A stretch of DNA of 64,000 nucleotides from Paenibacillus tritici (lineage in GTDB: Bacteria > Bacillota > Bacilli > Paenibacillales > Paenibacillaceae), in the NCBI RefSeq assembly GCF_013204885.1, contig NZ_JABMKX010000007.1, positions 310,001-374,000 of the forward strand, read 5' to 3'. The notes beneath the pieces were generated by a model. It saw only the letters and a list, made by a program, of their open reading frames with translations, made no database searches and was not told where the DNA came from. This document shows positions 17,339 through 25,615 of this stretch, in pieces; position 1 is the first letter of the stretch; the number at the start of each line of letters is the position of its first letter. A program made the position numbers and the translations under genes.

Positions 17339-18351
17339 TAGTATTCAAGATGCTCCTTCTCGTGAACCCGTTTGTGGAAGATGAAATAACTCCAGATCTG
17401 ATAGCCCAGCACGAAGGGCAGCAGCGTCAGCGACACAATCGTCATGACCTTCAGCGAATATTGGCCGGAGGCTGCATTCGTAATCGTCAGGTTGAATGCC
17501 TGATCCAGCGAGCTGATCATCACCCGCGGGAACAGCCCGATGAAGATCGAAGCCACCGACAGCGCCATTACCGCTCCAGTCATTCCGAAGGCATAGCCGT
17601 CCTTCTTCTTAGTCATGAAGTATCCGGCCAGCAGATAAGCTACAACACCCAGAACGACTACAATCCACAGCAATGTTCCGCGTTTGTCGAAAATATCCGT
17701 CATGGTGTATGTCATAACTACGAAGGCCACCAGCAGCGCCGCGAGCGGAATCAGCAGCTTCTGGGCCAGCTTGCGCGCCCGTTCCTGAAGATCTCCAAGA
17801 GTACGCAGCGTGGTGAACATCAGTCCGTGAACCAGACACAGCAGAACAACCGTAATTCCCGCTACAACCGTATAAGCATTGACGATATCGAAGAATCCGG
17901 CATACATCTGCATATCCTTGTCAATCGGCAGGCCTTTAATGAAGCTGGCAAACACCACAGCGAGCAGAAACGGTGGCAGGAAGCTGCCGAAGAAGATGCA
18001 GACATCCCAGGTTTTCTGCCAAGCCTTGGAATCGCGTTTGCCTCTGAACTCGAAGGCGACACCGCGGGCAATCAGAGCCAGCAGGGCAAATACAAACGGA
18101 ATATAGAAGCCGCTGAACAGCGTGGCATACCAATGCGGGAAGGCGGCGAACATCGCGCCCGCACCCGTAATCAGCCATACCTCATTCGCATCCCAGAACG
18201 GCCCGATCGAATTGATCAATATCCGGCGCTCTGTATCATTCTTAGCCAGAATCTGCGTCTCCATCCCTACGCCGAAGTCGAAGCCTTCCAGGAAGAAGAA
18301 CCCGACGAACAGCACTGCAATCAGCAGAAACCATAATTCATTAAGTGACAT
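17338..18351 (-). CDS. cydB: Cytochrome bd ubiquinol oxidase subunit II
   Basis: 337 residues with eight or so hydrophobic helices. The N-terminus (LWFLLIAVLFVGFFFLEGFD) and FGVGMETQ region, and the IGPFWDANEVWLITGAGAMF segment, are diagnostic for CydB. It pairs with CydA in the plasma membrane to form the quinol oxidase with high oxygen affinity that lacks proton pumping. It starts 3 bp after the cydA stop. It ends in one-base overlap with cydD. Confidence 0.95.
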   Translation of the reverse strand: MSLNELWFLLIAVLFVGFFFLEGFDFGVGMETQILAKNDTERRILINSIGPFWDANEVWLITGAGAMFAAFPHWYATLFSGFYIPFVFALLALIARGVAFEFRGKRDSKAWQKTWDVCIFFGSFLPPFLLAVVFASFIKGLPIDKDMQMYAGFFDIVNAYTVVAGITVVLLCLVHGLMFTTLRTLGDLQERARKLAQKLLIPLAALLVAFVVMTYTMTDIFDKRGTLLWIVVVLGVVAYLLAGYFMTKKKDGYAFGMTGAVMALSVASIFIGLFPRVMISSLDQAFNLTITNAASGQYSLKVMTIVSLTLLPFVLGYQIWSYFIFHKRVHEKEHLEY

Positions 18352-18354
18352 GGG

Positions 18355-19743
18355 TTAGCCCTCCTTGTTATACGGATCGTGGGATTCACCGTGTTCGTTA
18401 TCCATAGCATAAGGACCTTTTTTAATTACTTTGACGAACAAGCCGATCAGCACCGCACCCAGAACGGCATAGATAATGTTGAATGAAATCACTGAGAACA
18501 GCACCTGTCCGCTGGTAATATTAGGGGATACACTGTCTTCCGTAGTCATAAGTCCAAATACAGTCCATGGCTGCCGCCCGATCTCTGTCATAATCCAGCC
18601 GGAAGTGTTGGCAATCGGCGGGAGCAGCAGTCCCCAGAACATAAACCGCATGAACCAGGTGTTCGGCTTATCCATCTTCTTGCGCCACATGAGGTAGATT
18701 GCGTACACGCCAAGCACGATCATCAGCGTACCGGCAGCAACCATGATCCGGAAGCTCCAGAACGTTGTTTTGACAGGAGGGATATAATCTCCCGGTCCAT
18801 AAGCCTGTTCATATTCCGCCTGCAGCTGATTCATCCCTTTTACTTCACCGGAGAATTTACTGTAGGACAGGAAGCTCAGCAGATAAGGAACCTGAATCTC
18901 ATTGCTGTTGGTTTTGTTATCTACATCGATATTGGCAAAAATCGTCCAGGGTGCAGGATCACCGCTCTCGCCCCATAATGCTTCGGAAGCCGCCATCTTC
19001 ATCGGCTGGGTCTCAACGAGATACTGAGCTTGCGCATGACCCGCAACAGCTACGCCGAAGGAAGAAATAATACCTACAATTGCCGCGATTTCAAAGGATT
19101 TGCGGAAAAAAGGAACGTCTTGCTTCTTAAGTAACTTATAAGCACTGATCCCCGTTACCAGGAATGCGCCTGTAGCGTATGCGGCAAGCACCGTATGCGG
19201 AAACTCCACCAGCAGCTGCCCGTTTGTTATCAGTGCGAAGATATCATTCATTTCCGCCCGCCCGTTATTGATGGCGAAGCCTACCGGATGCTGCATGAAC
19301 GAGTTAGCCAGCAGAATCCAGAATGCCGACAGCATCGTTCCGAGTGCAACCATCCAGATAGAGAAGAGATGGACACGCTTGGATACCTTATCCCAGCCGA
19401 AGATCCAGATCCCGATAAAGGTTGACTCCAAAAAGAACGCAAGCAGCGCTTCAATCGCCAGCGGCGCTCCAAACACATCACCGACGAAGCGCGAATAGTC
19501 AGACCAGTTCATTCCGAACTGGAACTCCTGCAATATCCCTGTCACTACGCCTACTGCGAAGTTAATGAGGAACAGCTTCCCCCAGAACTGCGCCATTCGT
19601 TTGTACTCTTCATTGCCCTTTCTTACGTACATAGTCTCCATAATTGCAATTAAGAGCGCTAGTCCGATTGATACCGGCACAAAGAAATAATGAAAAATTG
19701 TCGTCGACGCAAATTGTATACGTGACAGCATGACTGTATCCAT
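18355..19743 (-). CDS. cydA: Cytochrome bd ubiquinol oxidase subunit I
   Basis: 462 residues. The frame opens at 19767, but the ATG at 19743 (MDTVMLSRIQFAST) follows AAGGGGAG by about 4 nt and matches family starts. Conserved features include RIQFASTTIFHYFFVPVS (haem-ligand histidine region), EFQFGMNWSDYSRFVGDVFG, the Q-loop segment KGMNQLQ and the GRQPWTVFG motif. The short Q-loop is the form usual in Firmicutes. It carries haems b558, b595 and d and oxidises menaquinol with oxygen under low aeration. It is first in cydABDC and preceded by Rex-type palindromes. Confidence 0.95.
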   Translation of the reverse strand: MDTVMLSRIQFASTTIFHYFFVPVSIGLALLIAIMETMYVRKGNEEYKRMAQFWGKLFLINFAVGVVTGILQEFQFGMNWSDYSRFVGDVFGAPLAIEALLAFFLESTFIGIWIFGWDKVSKRVHLFSIWMVALGTMLSAFWILLANSFMQHPVGFAINNGRAEMNDIFALITNGQLLVEFPHTVLAAYATGAFLVTGISAYKLLKKQDVPFFRKSFEIAAIVGIISSFGVAVAGHAQAQYLVETQPMKMAASEALWGESGDPAPWTIFANIDVDNKTNSNEIQVPYLLSFLSYSKFSGEVKGMNQLQAEYEQAYGPGDYIPPVKTTFWSFRIMVAAGTLMIVLGVYAIYLMWRKKMDKPNTWFMRFMFWGLLLPPIANTSGWIMTEIGRQPWTVFGLMTTEDSVSPNITSGQVLFSVISFNIIYAVLGAVLIGLFVKVIKKGPYAMDNEHGESHDPYNKEG

Positions 19744-19805
19744 ATTTCTCCCCTTCCTTCTCCCCATTCGTTATGTCTATTTTGTCAAATTTCCATCACT
19801 CAAAG

Positions 19806-19874
19806 TGTGATAATTATCACATTATACACCCCGTTTAGGCATAAAAAACAATAAATTTGTGACAAATATCACAA
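19806..19874 (-). promoter_or_regulatory. cyd promoter with two Rex-type operators
   Basis: The palindrome TGTGATAATTATCACA (19806-19821) and the site TTGTGACAAATATCACAA (19857-19874) both match the Rex consensus TTGTGA-N6-TCACAA (the first lacking the outer T/A). A minus-strand TATAAT (19826-19821) lies against the first site, so Rex bound there would cover the -10 and start point. Rex is a NADH-sensing repressor known to control cyd genes in Firmicutes. Confidence 0.7.
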
Positions 19875-19891
19875 TATTGCGCTTGGAAAGC

Positions 19892-19920
19892 AAAAAAAAT
19901 AAGACGGTTTCACCGTCTTA
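19892..19920 (-). terminator. Terminator of the ydjO-like gene
   Basis: A 9-bp stem (TAAGACGGT at 19900-19908 pairing with 19912-19920), triloop, then eight T residues on the minus strand. It separates the ydjO-like gene from the cyd promoter. Confidence 0.85.
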
Positions 19921-19976
19921 CATTTCGACTCTCATATATAGCATCTATAGTTGTCTTGGCTCATAAAGGCATTGGT

Positions 19977-20207
19977 CTAGGTAATCGAAGTACCCTTCTT
20001 AAGCGATTTGAGATCGCCATTTGAATTAAGCAATTGCGGCAGCATCTTCATGCTACGAACCATTGGGGAATGACAGAGACGGCAGGAAGGCGCATGTTCA
20101 AATGCGAAATTATCCCTCATCCATCCATTACACTCATCGTTGGTGCATGCCCATATTGCGGTATTTTCTTCTGGTACTTCCTCCAAAGGCTTCTTCCGGT
20201 AGTTCAT
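19977..20207 (-). CDS. ydjO: Cold-inducible zinc-ribbon-like protein, YdjO family
   Basis: 76 residues, ATG at 20207 preceded by AAGGAGG. It contains two C-x-x-C-like pairs: WACTNDECNGWMRDNFAF and PSCRLCHSPMV, a likely zinc ribbon, and closely resembles B. subtilis YdjO, which is induced by cold. Its molecular role is unknown. It lies directly downstream of a cold-shock protein gene on the same strand, with a terminator between, so both may be cold-regulated. Confidence 0.85.
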   Translation of the reverse strand: MNYRKKPLEEVPEENTAIWACTNDECNGWMRDNFAFEHAPSCRLCHSPMVRSMKMLPQLLNSNGDLKSLKKGTSIT

Positions 20208-20256
20208 TGCCGTTCCTCCTTCCTTTATGTTGCAAGGCCAGTAACGATAAAAAAAG

Positions 20257-20286
20257 ACCGTCCCAACTTTCACAAGCGGGGACGGT
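20257..20286 (-). terminator. Terminator of the cold-shock gene
   Basis: An 8-bp stem (ACCGTCCC at 20257-20264 pairing with 20279-20286) followed on the minus strand by seven T residues. It lies 12 bp past the csp stop and overlaps the ydjO upstream region. Confidence 0.85.
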
Positions 20287-20298
20287 ACCTTCTATTAA

Positions 20299-20499
20299 TT
20301 ACAGTTTTACAACGTTTTCGGCTTGTGGTCCGCGGTTGCCTTGAACAACGTTGAATTCAACGCGTTGGCCTTCGTCCAAAGTTTTGAAGCCGTCGCCAGT
20401 GATTGCGCTGAAGTGAACGAATACGTCGCTTCCGCCTTCAACTTCGATGAAACCGAATCCTTTTTCTGCGTTGAACCATTTAACTGTACCTGTTTGCAT
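20299..20499 (-). CDS. Cold shock protein, CspA/CspB family
   Basis: 66 residues, ATG at 20499 with GGAGGT upstream. It is a single OB-fold cold-shock domain with both RNA-binding motifs: [10 protein letters not shown] (RNP1) and VFVHFSAI (RNP2). It acts as an RNA chaperone that binds single-stranded nucleic acid. An extended -10 promoter about 140 bp upstream would give a long leader, as is common for csp genes. The C-terminal [13 protein letters not shown] is the usual family end. Confidence 0.95.
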   Translation of the reverse strand: MQTGTVKWFNAEKGFGFIEVEGGSDVFVHFSAITGDGFKTLDEGQRVEFNVVQGNRGPQAENVVKL

Positions 20500-20640
20500 G
20501 TGTGTTACCTCCACAAATTTAAATTAATATGTTCTTTTTATCTTCAGACAAAGAAAAAATTCACACATTGAGAAAGGTTGTATTTCAGTTGACAGCCCTT
20601 TTCAATAGGAGAATAAGGTATCAATTGTATGAGTAATTTC

Positions 20641-20669
20641 ATGTTACCACACCTTTTTAACAAAGGCAA
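20641..20669 (-). promoter_or_regulatory. Candidate csp promoter
   Basis: Minus-strand -35 TTGCCT (20669-20664), 17-bp spacer and -10 TAACAT (20646-20641) with an extended TGG before it. It would produce a leader of about 135 nt before the cold-shock ATG. The rest of the 378-bp gap (20515-20892) holds AT-rich sequence and one long imperfect hairpin (about 20791-20850) with no T-run, behind htrC. Confidence 0.45.
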
Positions 20670-20892
20670 GCTATTCTATCCTAAATTTCTCCGTTTCTTC
20701 CCTTATTAGGTCCTCTTCCCAATGTAAGGGCTACCAGTTGGGTTGAATAGTAATATTTATAGTCAATACTACCATTTACCCCGTGATTTCAGCCTTGAAA
20801 CGGCTCCATCCTCTTATATTTTGCTAAGAGGACGGCTTGAACCGTTTCCGTTATCTTTACTGCCTCATTATTATATACGGCTGTTTCCAGTT

Positions 20893-22140
20893 TTATTCCT
20901 CGGGCTTCTCCAGAAGCTTAACCGTTGTCTGCTTCACTTCACCATTGCGGTAAAAGGTGATTTCCAGTTTATCTCCGATCTTGGTATGATCGTACAGATA
21001 TTTGCGCAGCGACAGGGTCGAGGTAATCGGTTTGTCATTGAACTTCGTAATCACATCGTTAAGCTGCAGGCCTGCATCCTTAGCAGGGCCTACGGCATCC
21101 AGGACCACAACCCCGTCGGTTACTATGGCCGGAAGATTAAGCTCCTTACGCTGATCATCGGCCAGCGGCACATAGGGATTATTCAAATCAACAGAATACA
21201 CTCCCAGGTAAGAACGGGCAATCCGCCCTTTGGCTGTAAGTTCATTGGCTGTATCCACCACATGGTTGGCGGGAATAGCGAAGCCCAGTCCCTCCACGCC
21301 CGTATCGGAGATCTTCATCGTATTAATACCGATAACCTTGCCGTCCAGATCCACCAGCGCACCTCCGCTGTTGCCTTCATTGATGGCCGCGTCGGTCTGG
21401 ATAACCTCCTGCTCCCAGTCGTACACACCATCCTGATTCAGTGACACAGGGATCGTCCGCTCTGTATAGCTTACAATGCCTGAAGTCAGCGTATCGCCAA
21501 GCCCCAGCGGATTGCCGATAGCAATCACCGTCTCGCCCAGGCGCAGCTTGGAGGAATCGCCGATCTCCGCAATCGTGTTAATACCCTTGTCACTAATGGA
21601 GAGCACTGCGATGTCGCTCACCTTATCGGCGCCTACCAGCTCCGCTTTGTGCGTCTTGCCGTCTACTGTAACAACCTCCAGCTTGCCGGCACCCTCAATG
21701 ACATGATTGTTGGTAATGATAAATGCCTTATTATCATCCTTCTTATAGATAACTCCCGAGCCTAATGCCGATTCATCGAGAATATTGAGTTCTTTGTTGT
21801 CTTCCTTATGGTTAATGATGCTCACTACCGCAGGGCGGACATGTGCGGCAGCCTGAATAATCCGGTCGAACGGATCGGAGCTGCTCACAGCCACTTTATC
21901 AATAACTACCGGAGCCAGGGATTTCTCCTGGGCGAACTGTCCTGTTACCAGACTGAACAGCAGCACAGCCACAACAGCACTGCATACAGAGCTGATCAGC
22001 GATATCTGCCAGGTTGCCAGGGAACGCCTGGATTTGCGGACCGCCCACTTGCCGTCAGCATATCCACCGGATGGTTTAGATTTGCCGTTTCTGCGCCGCG
22101 ACACCTTGGTTGAATAGAAATCATCATCGAATAATCCCAC
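20893..22140 (-). CDS. htrC: HtrA-like membrane serine protease (S1C), walJ-linked HtrC/YyxA
   Basis: 415 residues from a GTG at 22140 (MGLFDDDFYS) with a GGGGAGAGAG stretch upstream; the longer frame adds unconserved residues. Layout: basic cytoplasmic head, a transmembrane helix (about 44-65), a trypsin-like domain with H146 (TNNHV), D176 (VSDIAVL) and S258 (NEGNSGGA), and one C-terminal PDZ domain. It is a membrane-anchored quality-control protease facing outward. It stands next after walJ, as yyxA does in Bacillus, but here a plus-strand 68-aa gene intervenes, so it may have its own promoter. Confidence 0.92.
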   Translation of the reverse strand: MGLFDDDFYSTKVSRRRNGKSKPSGGYADGKWAVRKSRRSLATWQISLISSVCSAVVAVLLFSLVTGQFAQEKSLAPVVIDKVAVSSSDPFDRIIQAAAHVRPAVVSIINHKEDNKELNILDESALGSGVIYKKDDNKAFIITNNHVIEGAGKLEVVTVDGKTHKAELVGADKVSDIAVLSISDKGINTIAEIGDSSKLRLGETVIAIGNPLGLGDTLTSGIVSYTERTIPVSLNQDGVYDWEQEVIQTDAAINEGNSGGALVDLDGKVIGINTMKISDTGVEGLGFAIPANHVVDTANELTAKGRIARSYLGVYSVDLNNPYVPLADDQRKELNLPAIVTDGVVVLDAVGPAKDAGLQLNDVITKFNDKPITSTLSLRKYLYDHTKIGDKLEITFYRNGEVKQTTVKLLEKPEE

Positions 22141-22496
22141 GTTACACTCTCTCCCCTCTATTGCCACCGCATTCAGGACTGAACGCCAAGCAACCACGCC
22201 CGAGCTTAACCGCTATATCTCTTAGACTTCACGAAGTACTAAAAGGTTTCACTTGATTTATTCACCACATTTCTGTGGGTTCTAAGCGCAAGGGATGTCT
22301 CTTATTCTTGTAAGCTACTAAAAAGTTTAACAGCCTGTATCCGGAATATTTTGCAACTTAAAAGACTACAATAGGATTAGAACGCTCTTTATGATTGTAT
22401 CACAGGCAGCAGTGCCGCCCACATTTTTTTAATGTTAAAAAAGATGTGAATTTTTTACATTACCACTACAATTCAATTACTAAGGAGGCCCGGACT
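22141..22496. other. Intergenic region between htrC and the 68-aa gene
   Basis: 356 bp between divergent genes. It is AT-rich towards the 68-aa gene. No RNA gene, strong promoter or operator was recognised beyond the ribosome sites of the two flanking genes. Confidence 0.4.
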
Positions 22497-22703
22497 ATGG
22501 AGTCTTTTTCAACAAGTAATGACCTGGTACAGTTTATCGGCAAGCTGGGGGATCTGAAGGATGAACACTATCAACTGATTCTTGTCCAGCATGCAATGAT
22601 CGAGCTGCTTATTGATAAAGGATTATTCTCCCGCCAGGAGCTGGAGCATAAGATCACCGAGGTTGACCGCCTTATGACTGGCTCACCTTATCCCATGGCG
22701 TAG
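22497..22703 (+). CDS. Small conserved-looking protein of unknown function
   Basis: 68 residues, ATG at 22497 preceded by a strong TAAGGAGG 8 nt upstream. The sequence (STSNDLVQFIGKLGDLKDEHY, then LLIDKGLFSRQELEHKITEVD) looks like a short all-helical protein with a charged C-terminal helix. I do not recognise a named family. The good ribosome site and balanced composition support a real gene. Its 3' end overlaps the 3' end of walJ by 32 bp on the opposite strand. Confidence 0.7.
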   Translation: MESFSTSNDLVQFIGKLGDLKDEHYQLILVQHAMIELLIDKGLFSRQELEHKITEVDRLMTGSPYPMA

Positions 22704-23478
22704 GCCGGTCATAGTAGGTATCACAGAGCCTGAACTCGCTGTCTCTATAGAAGCAGCCGCGGTCCTCCATGGCTCCGCGCACGGACATCTTCGCCAGATC
22801 CATCATATTATGGTCTCTGCTTAAGTGGGCGAGATAGGCGCGTTTGGTCCGTCCTGTCAGAATCTCGCTGAGTGCTGTGCCTGCCGCCTCATTGGACAGA
22901 TGCCCCAAATCGCCGAGAATCCGCCGCTTCGTGTTCCAGGGATACCGCCCCATCCGCAGCATTTCAATATCATGATTCGATTCCAGCACAAGCACATCGG
23001 CATCCGATATCGCTGCTCTAACCTTGTCGCTGACATACCCAAGGTCTGTCGCCACACACAGCTTCTCCTTGCCGTCATAGAAATTGTAAGCCACCGGCTC
23101 CGCAGCATCATGGGAGATGGCGAATGACTCCACCCGCATACTGCCGAAATCCCGGTGCTGCCCGGTTTCCAGAATGACCCGGTTATGCTCAGGAATCTTG
23201 CCAATCCCCTTCTCTATGGCTCCCCAGGTATTCGGATTCGCATAGATCGGAAGATCATACTTGCGGGCCATCGCACCCAGCCCCTTAATATGATCGGAAT
23301 GCTCATGGGTCACCAGAATCCCGTCCAAATCCTCTCCTGTCAGCTCACGCATGGCCAGCAGCTCGTCGATCCGCTTCGCGCTCAGACCTGCGTCAATCAT
23401 AAGCGTGGTCTCGCCGTTACGCACCACTGTCACATTCCCGGTAGAACCGCTGGACAGTACTGTAAATGAAATCCCCAT
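22672..23478 (-). CDS. walJ: WalJ (YycJ), metallo-beta-lactamase-fold exonuclease
   Basis: 268 residues, start ATG at 23478 (MGISFTVLSSGSTGN) with AGGAGAG upstream; the frame further upstream belongs to yycI overlap. The MBL motif THEHSDHIKG gives the dinuclear metal site, and SLSRDHN-type and DCD-like residues follow. YycJ proteins are cytoplasmic 5'-3' DNA exonucleases linked to mismatch repair and coordination of division with replication. It is the fifth gene of walRKHIJ and begins 16 bp after yycI ends. Its end overlaps a small convergent gene. Confidence 0.92.
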   Translation of the reverse strand: MGISFTVLSSGSTGNVTVVRNGETTLMIDAGLSAKRIDELLAMRELTGEDLDGILVTHEHSDHIKGLGAMARKYDLPIYANPNTWGAIEKGIGKIPEHNRVILETGQHRDFGSMRVESFAISHDAAEPVAYNFYDGKEKLCVATDLGYVSDKVRAAISDADVLVLESNHDIEMLRMGRYPWNTKRRILGDLGHLSNEAAGTALSEILTGRTKRAYLAHLSRDHNMMDLAKMSVRGAMEDRGCFYRDSEFRLCDTYYDRPTPWDKVSQS

Positions 23479-23494
23479 ATCTCTCCTGCTCCCT

Positions 23495-24235
23495 CTACTC
23501 TGTTGTCTTAGGACTGATAATATCCGCACTGATCGCATCCATATAGTAGGCGCTGCCGTCCTCCAGCATGAACCGCCACATCGGCGAAGCCACCTGGCTC
23601 TCGGAGTTGAACAGCTCGCCGTAATAGCCCAGCTCAATCTCCTTCACCGCGGCATCAGCCGGAAAATACTTCTCGATCAGACTGCTCAGCGCCTGTGAAG
23701 CCGGGAGCACCTTCTGCAGATCATCGCTCCGGCTCGCCCCGATCTCAATCTGCGGCCAGCGGTACGCTACAATCTTCTGATCACTGTTAATCAGCTCCAG
23801 CCTCACTCTGAACAGGGACCATTTGTTGTCCACCAGCGGATGCAGCACGAACTTGCCAACCTCGCTCTCCTGTGAATCGAACCGGTAATTGGCAATGTCC
23901 GGGATCTGGCCTTTCAGCAGGTTGCTCAGCTCGGAGAACGAGGAGTACATCAGCTTGCTGTCAATCGGCTCCTTGAGCTTCACAGGCACTTCATTCTGCT
24001 CTTCTCCCGAGTAACGGTACGTGATATCAGGCAGCTCCGGAGTGGCAGCCGGAATCGGACACAGCAGCCGGATGCCCTTCTCTTCCATCACCGCCTGAGT
24101 TTCTGCGGACAGGGAAGTGAAGTCAAGTCCTGCGCTGACCTGATCGCGCACATCAATCCATAACTGATAGCACAGCAGCAGGTTAAGCACCAGAAAGGCA
24201 TAGATCATTACACTTTTGGCCCTTCCCCAGTCCAT
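23495..24235 (-). CDS. walI: WalI (YycI), membrane regulator of WalK
   Basis: 246 residues. One N-terminal transmembrane helix (VMIYAFLVLNLLLCYQLW) and a large extracellular YycI domain. In Bacillus it forms a ternary complex with WalH and WalK that restrains the kinase. The C-terminal motif EDGSAYYMDAISADIISP matches the family. It follows walH by 87 bp within the wal operon. Confidence 0.92.
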   Translation of the reverse strand: MDWGRAKSVMIYAFLVLNLLLCYQLWIDVRDQVSAGLDFTSLSAETQAVMEEKGIRLLCPIPAATPELPDITYRYSGEEQNEVPVKLKEPIDSKLMYSSFSELSNLLKGQIPDIANYRFDSQESEVGKFVLHPLVDNKWSLFRVRLELINSDQKIVAYRWPQIEIGASRSDDLQKVLPASQALSSLIEKYFPADAAVKEIELGYYGELFNSESQVASPMWRFMLEDGSAYYMDAISADIISPKTTE

Positions 24236-24322
24236 AACATTCCCTCCCCGGATAACAGCTTAAGGCTAAGACGTCCCTACGCCTTGTATTCATTCCTATA
24301 CTCTGTATTCCTGCATCCTGCT

Positions 24323-25615
24323 CTAATTCAGCGTAAGCTCAGTTCCATCACTCAGCGTAACCCGCCAGACCGGACGGAACTTCAGCTTCTCCCCTGTCAG
24401 CGCAGGCAGATAGGCAGGTGTCAGATCAATAATCCGCAGGGTACTGCTGATCCCCGCCAGCCGCTGCTTCAGCACTTCGCCGCCGGACAGCTCAACAATG
24501 GTCTTCTCTGACTTCTCCTCATCCATATACAGCAGGGAGCGTTCGTAGGAAGAGACCGTCCCCTGCTGCAGCTCCAGATGGATTACGCCGTACTGGAGCT
24601 GCGGATTGCTCATAACCGGATAGGAGCCGGACGGATACGCGCCATAATATTGCTGAAAAGAAACCTTGCGGTCCTGCCGCCCCTCTTCTGTAGCCGCCAG
24701 CCTGTAGGTTCCGTTCCAGCCGCCGTGCCGGTTGACGAAATCCACCGCCTCCAGTGCATCCTTGGCCGGAGTACTGTCGCCATCCGGGAGTGCTGCCGGA
24801 TCGCTGTAGCTCATCCAGTTCTGCTCCTGATCCACCTGCAGACTGCGTTTGCTGTCTGTGTAGATTTTGGAGCCATCCTTCTCGGGAATGTATCTGGTGC
24901 TGCCGGCATCGAAGAACAGATTGCTCTGCATTTGCTCAATGGTATACATGCCCGCAGGCATAACTGCTTCAACCAGCGGAACATTGGCCTCAGGGACATA
25001 ATACTCTCCGTTCACGGCAGTATACAGGGTCAGATTCTTGCCGAAGTCCACGTGCTGCTGCACATCCTGTACCGTAAGATCGGCTTTGGCCGCCTCGTAC
25101 ACAATATCTCCGCGGGTGCTGAAGAAGACGGCATGGGCTTTGGAATCATTCTTAATGTTGTAAATCCAGATCCGGTCAATGCTCTCCCCTTCAAATAGTG
25201 AATCCGGCGAGATCTGCATGACCCGCTGCAGCAGTGATACCGGAATTCCTGCCCCGAACGACAGCTCAATGCCCGGATTCTCGCTGCGGATCTTGTCCCA
25301 GTCGAAGTCCTGGACAGACCGCCGCTGGAAGCTCTCGAAGCCGCGGCCCTTCAGGCGGTTCATAATCAGATTATAGAAGGTGGAGCTGGGATAGAACAGC
25401 GTATGCTTGTCCCCGCCCATATGGATGATCATCTTATCCGGGTAGAGCAGATTCTCCACCTTTTCCTCCGGTCCCATATTATCCGTCTTCACATACAAGT
25501 TCTTGGACAACACTGCTGAATCGCTGCCCGGCAGCCTGTAGATCAAATAATAGCTCTCCACGAGGCTGCCGAGTATCAGCACGACCAGCACCCATGACTT
25601 GATTCTCTCCTTCAC
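24323..25615 (-). CDS. walH: WalH (YycH), membrane regulator of WalK
   Basis: 430 residues, GTG start overlapping the walK stop (GTGA). It has a single N-terminal transmembrane helix (WVLVVLILGSLVESYYLIY) and a YycH extracellular domain. With WalI it holds WalK inactive; loss of either disturbs wall turnover. The order walR-walK-walH-walI-walJ is that of all Bacillales, supporting the assignment. Confidence 0.92.
   Translation of the reverse strand: MKERIKSWVLVVLILGSLVESYYLIYRLPGSDSAVLSKNLYVKTDNMGPEEKVENLLYPDKMIIHMGGDKHTLFYPSSTFYNLIMNRLKGRGFESFQRRSVQDFDWDKIRSENPGIELSFGAGIPVSLLQRVMQISPDSLFEGESIDRIWIYNIKNDSKAHAVFFSTRGDIVYEAAKADLTVQDVQQHVDFGKNLTLYTAVNGEYYVPEANVPLVEAVMPAGMYTIEQMQSNLFFDAGSTRYIPEKDGSKIYTDSKRSLQVDQEQNWMSYSDPAALPDGDSTPAKDALEAVDFVNRHGGWNGTYRLAATEEGRQDRKVSFQQYYGAYPSGSYPVMSNPQLQYGVIHLELQQGTVSSYERSLLYMDEEKSEKTIVELSGGEVLKQRLAGISSTLRIIDLTPAYLPALTGEKLKFRPVWRVTLSDGTELTLN

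Noticed and set aside
17350..18336. Open 328-codon plus-strand frame across cydB
   Set aside because: It is antisense to a clear cydB, has a composition rich in Gln/Arg/His typical of a shadow frame, and has no ribosome site.
20743..21444. 233-codon plus-strand frame over the end of htrC
   Set aside because: It lies opposite the PDZ domain of a well-supported protease and has no family features.
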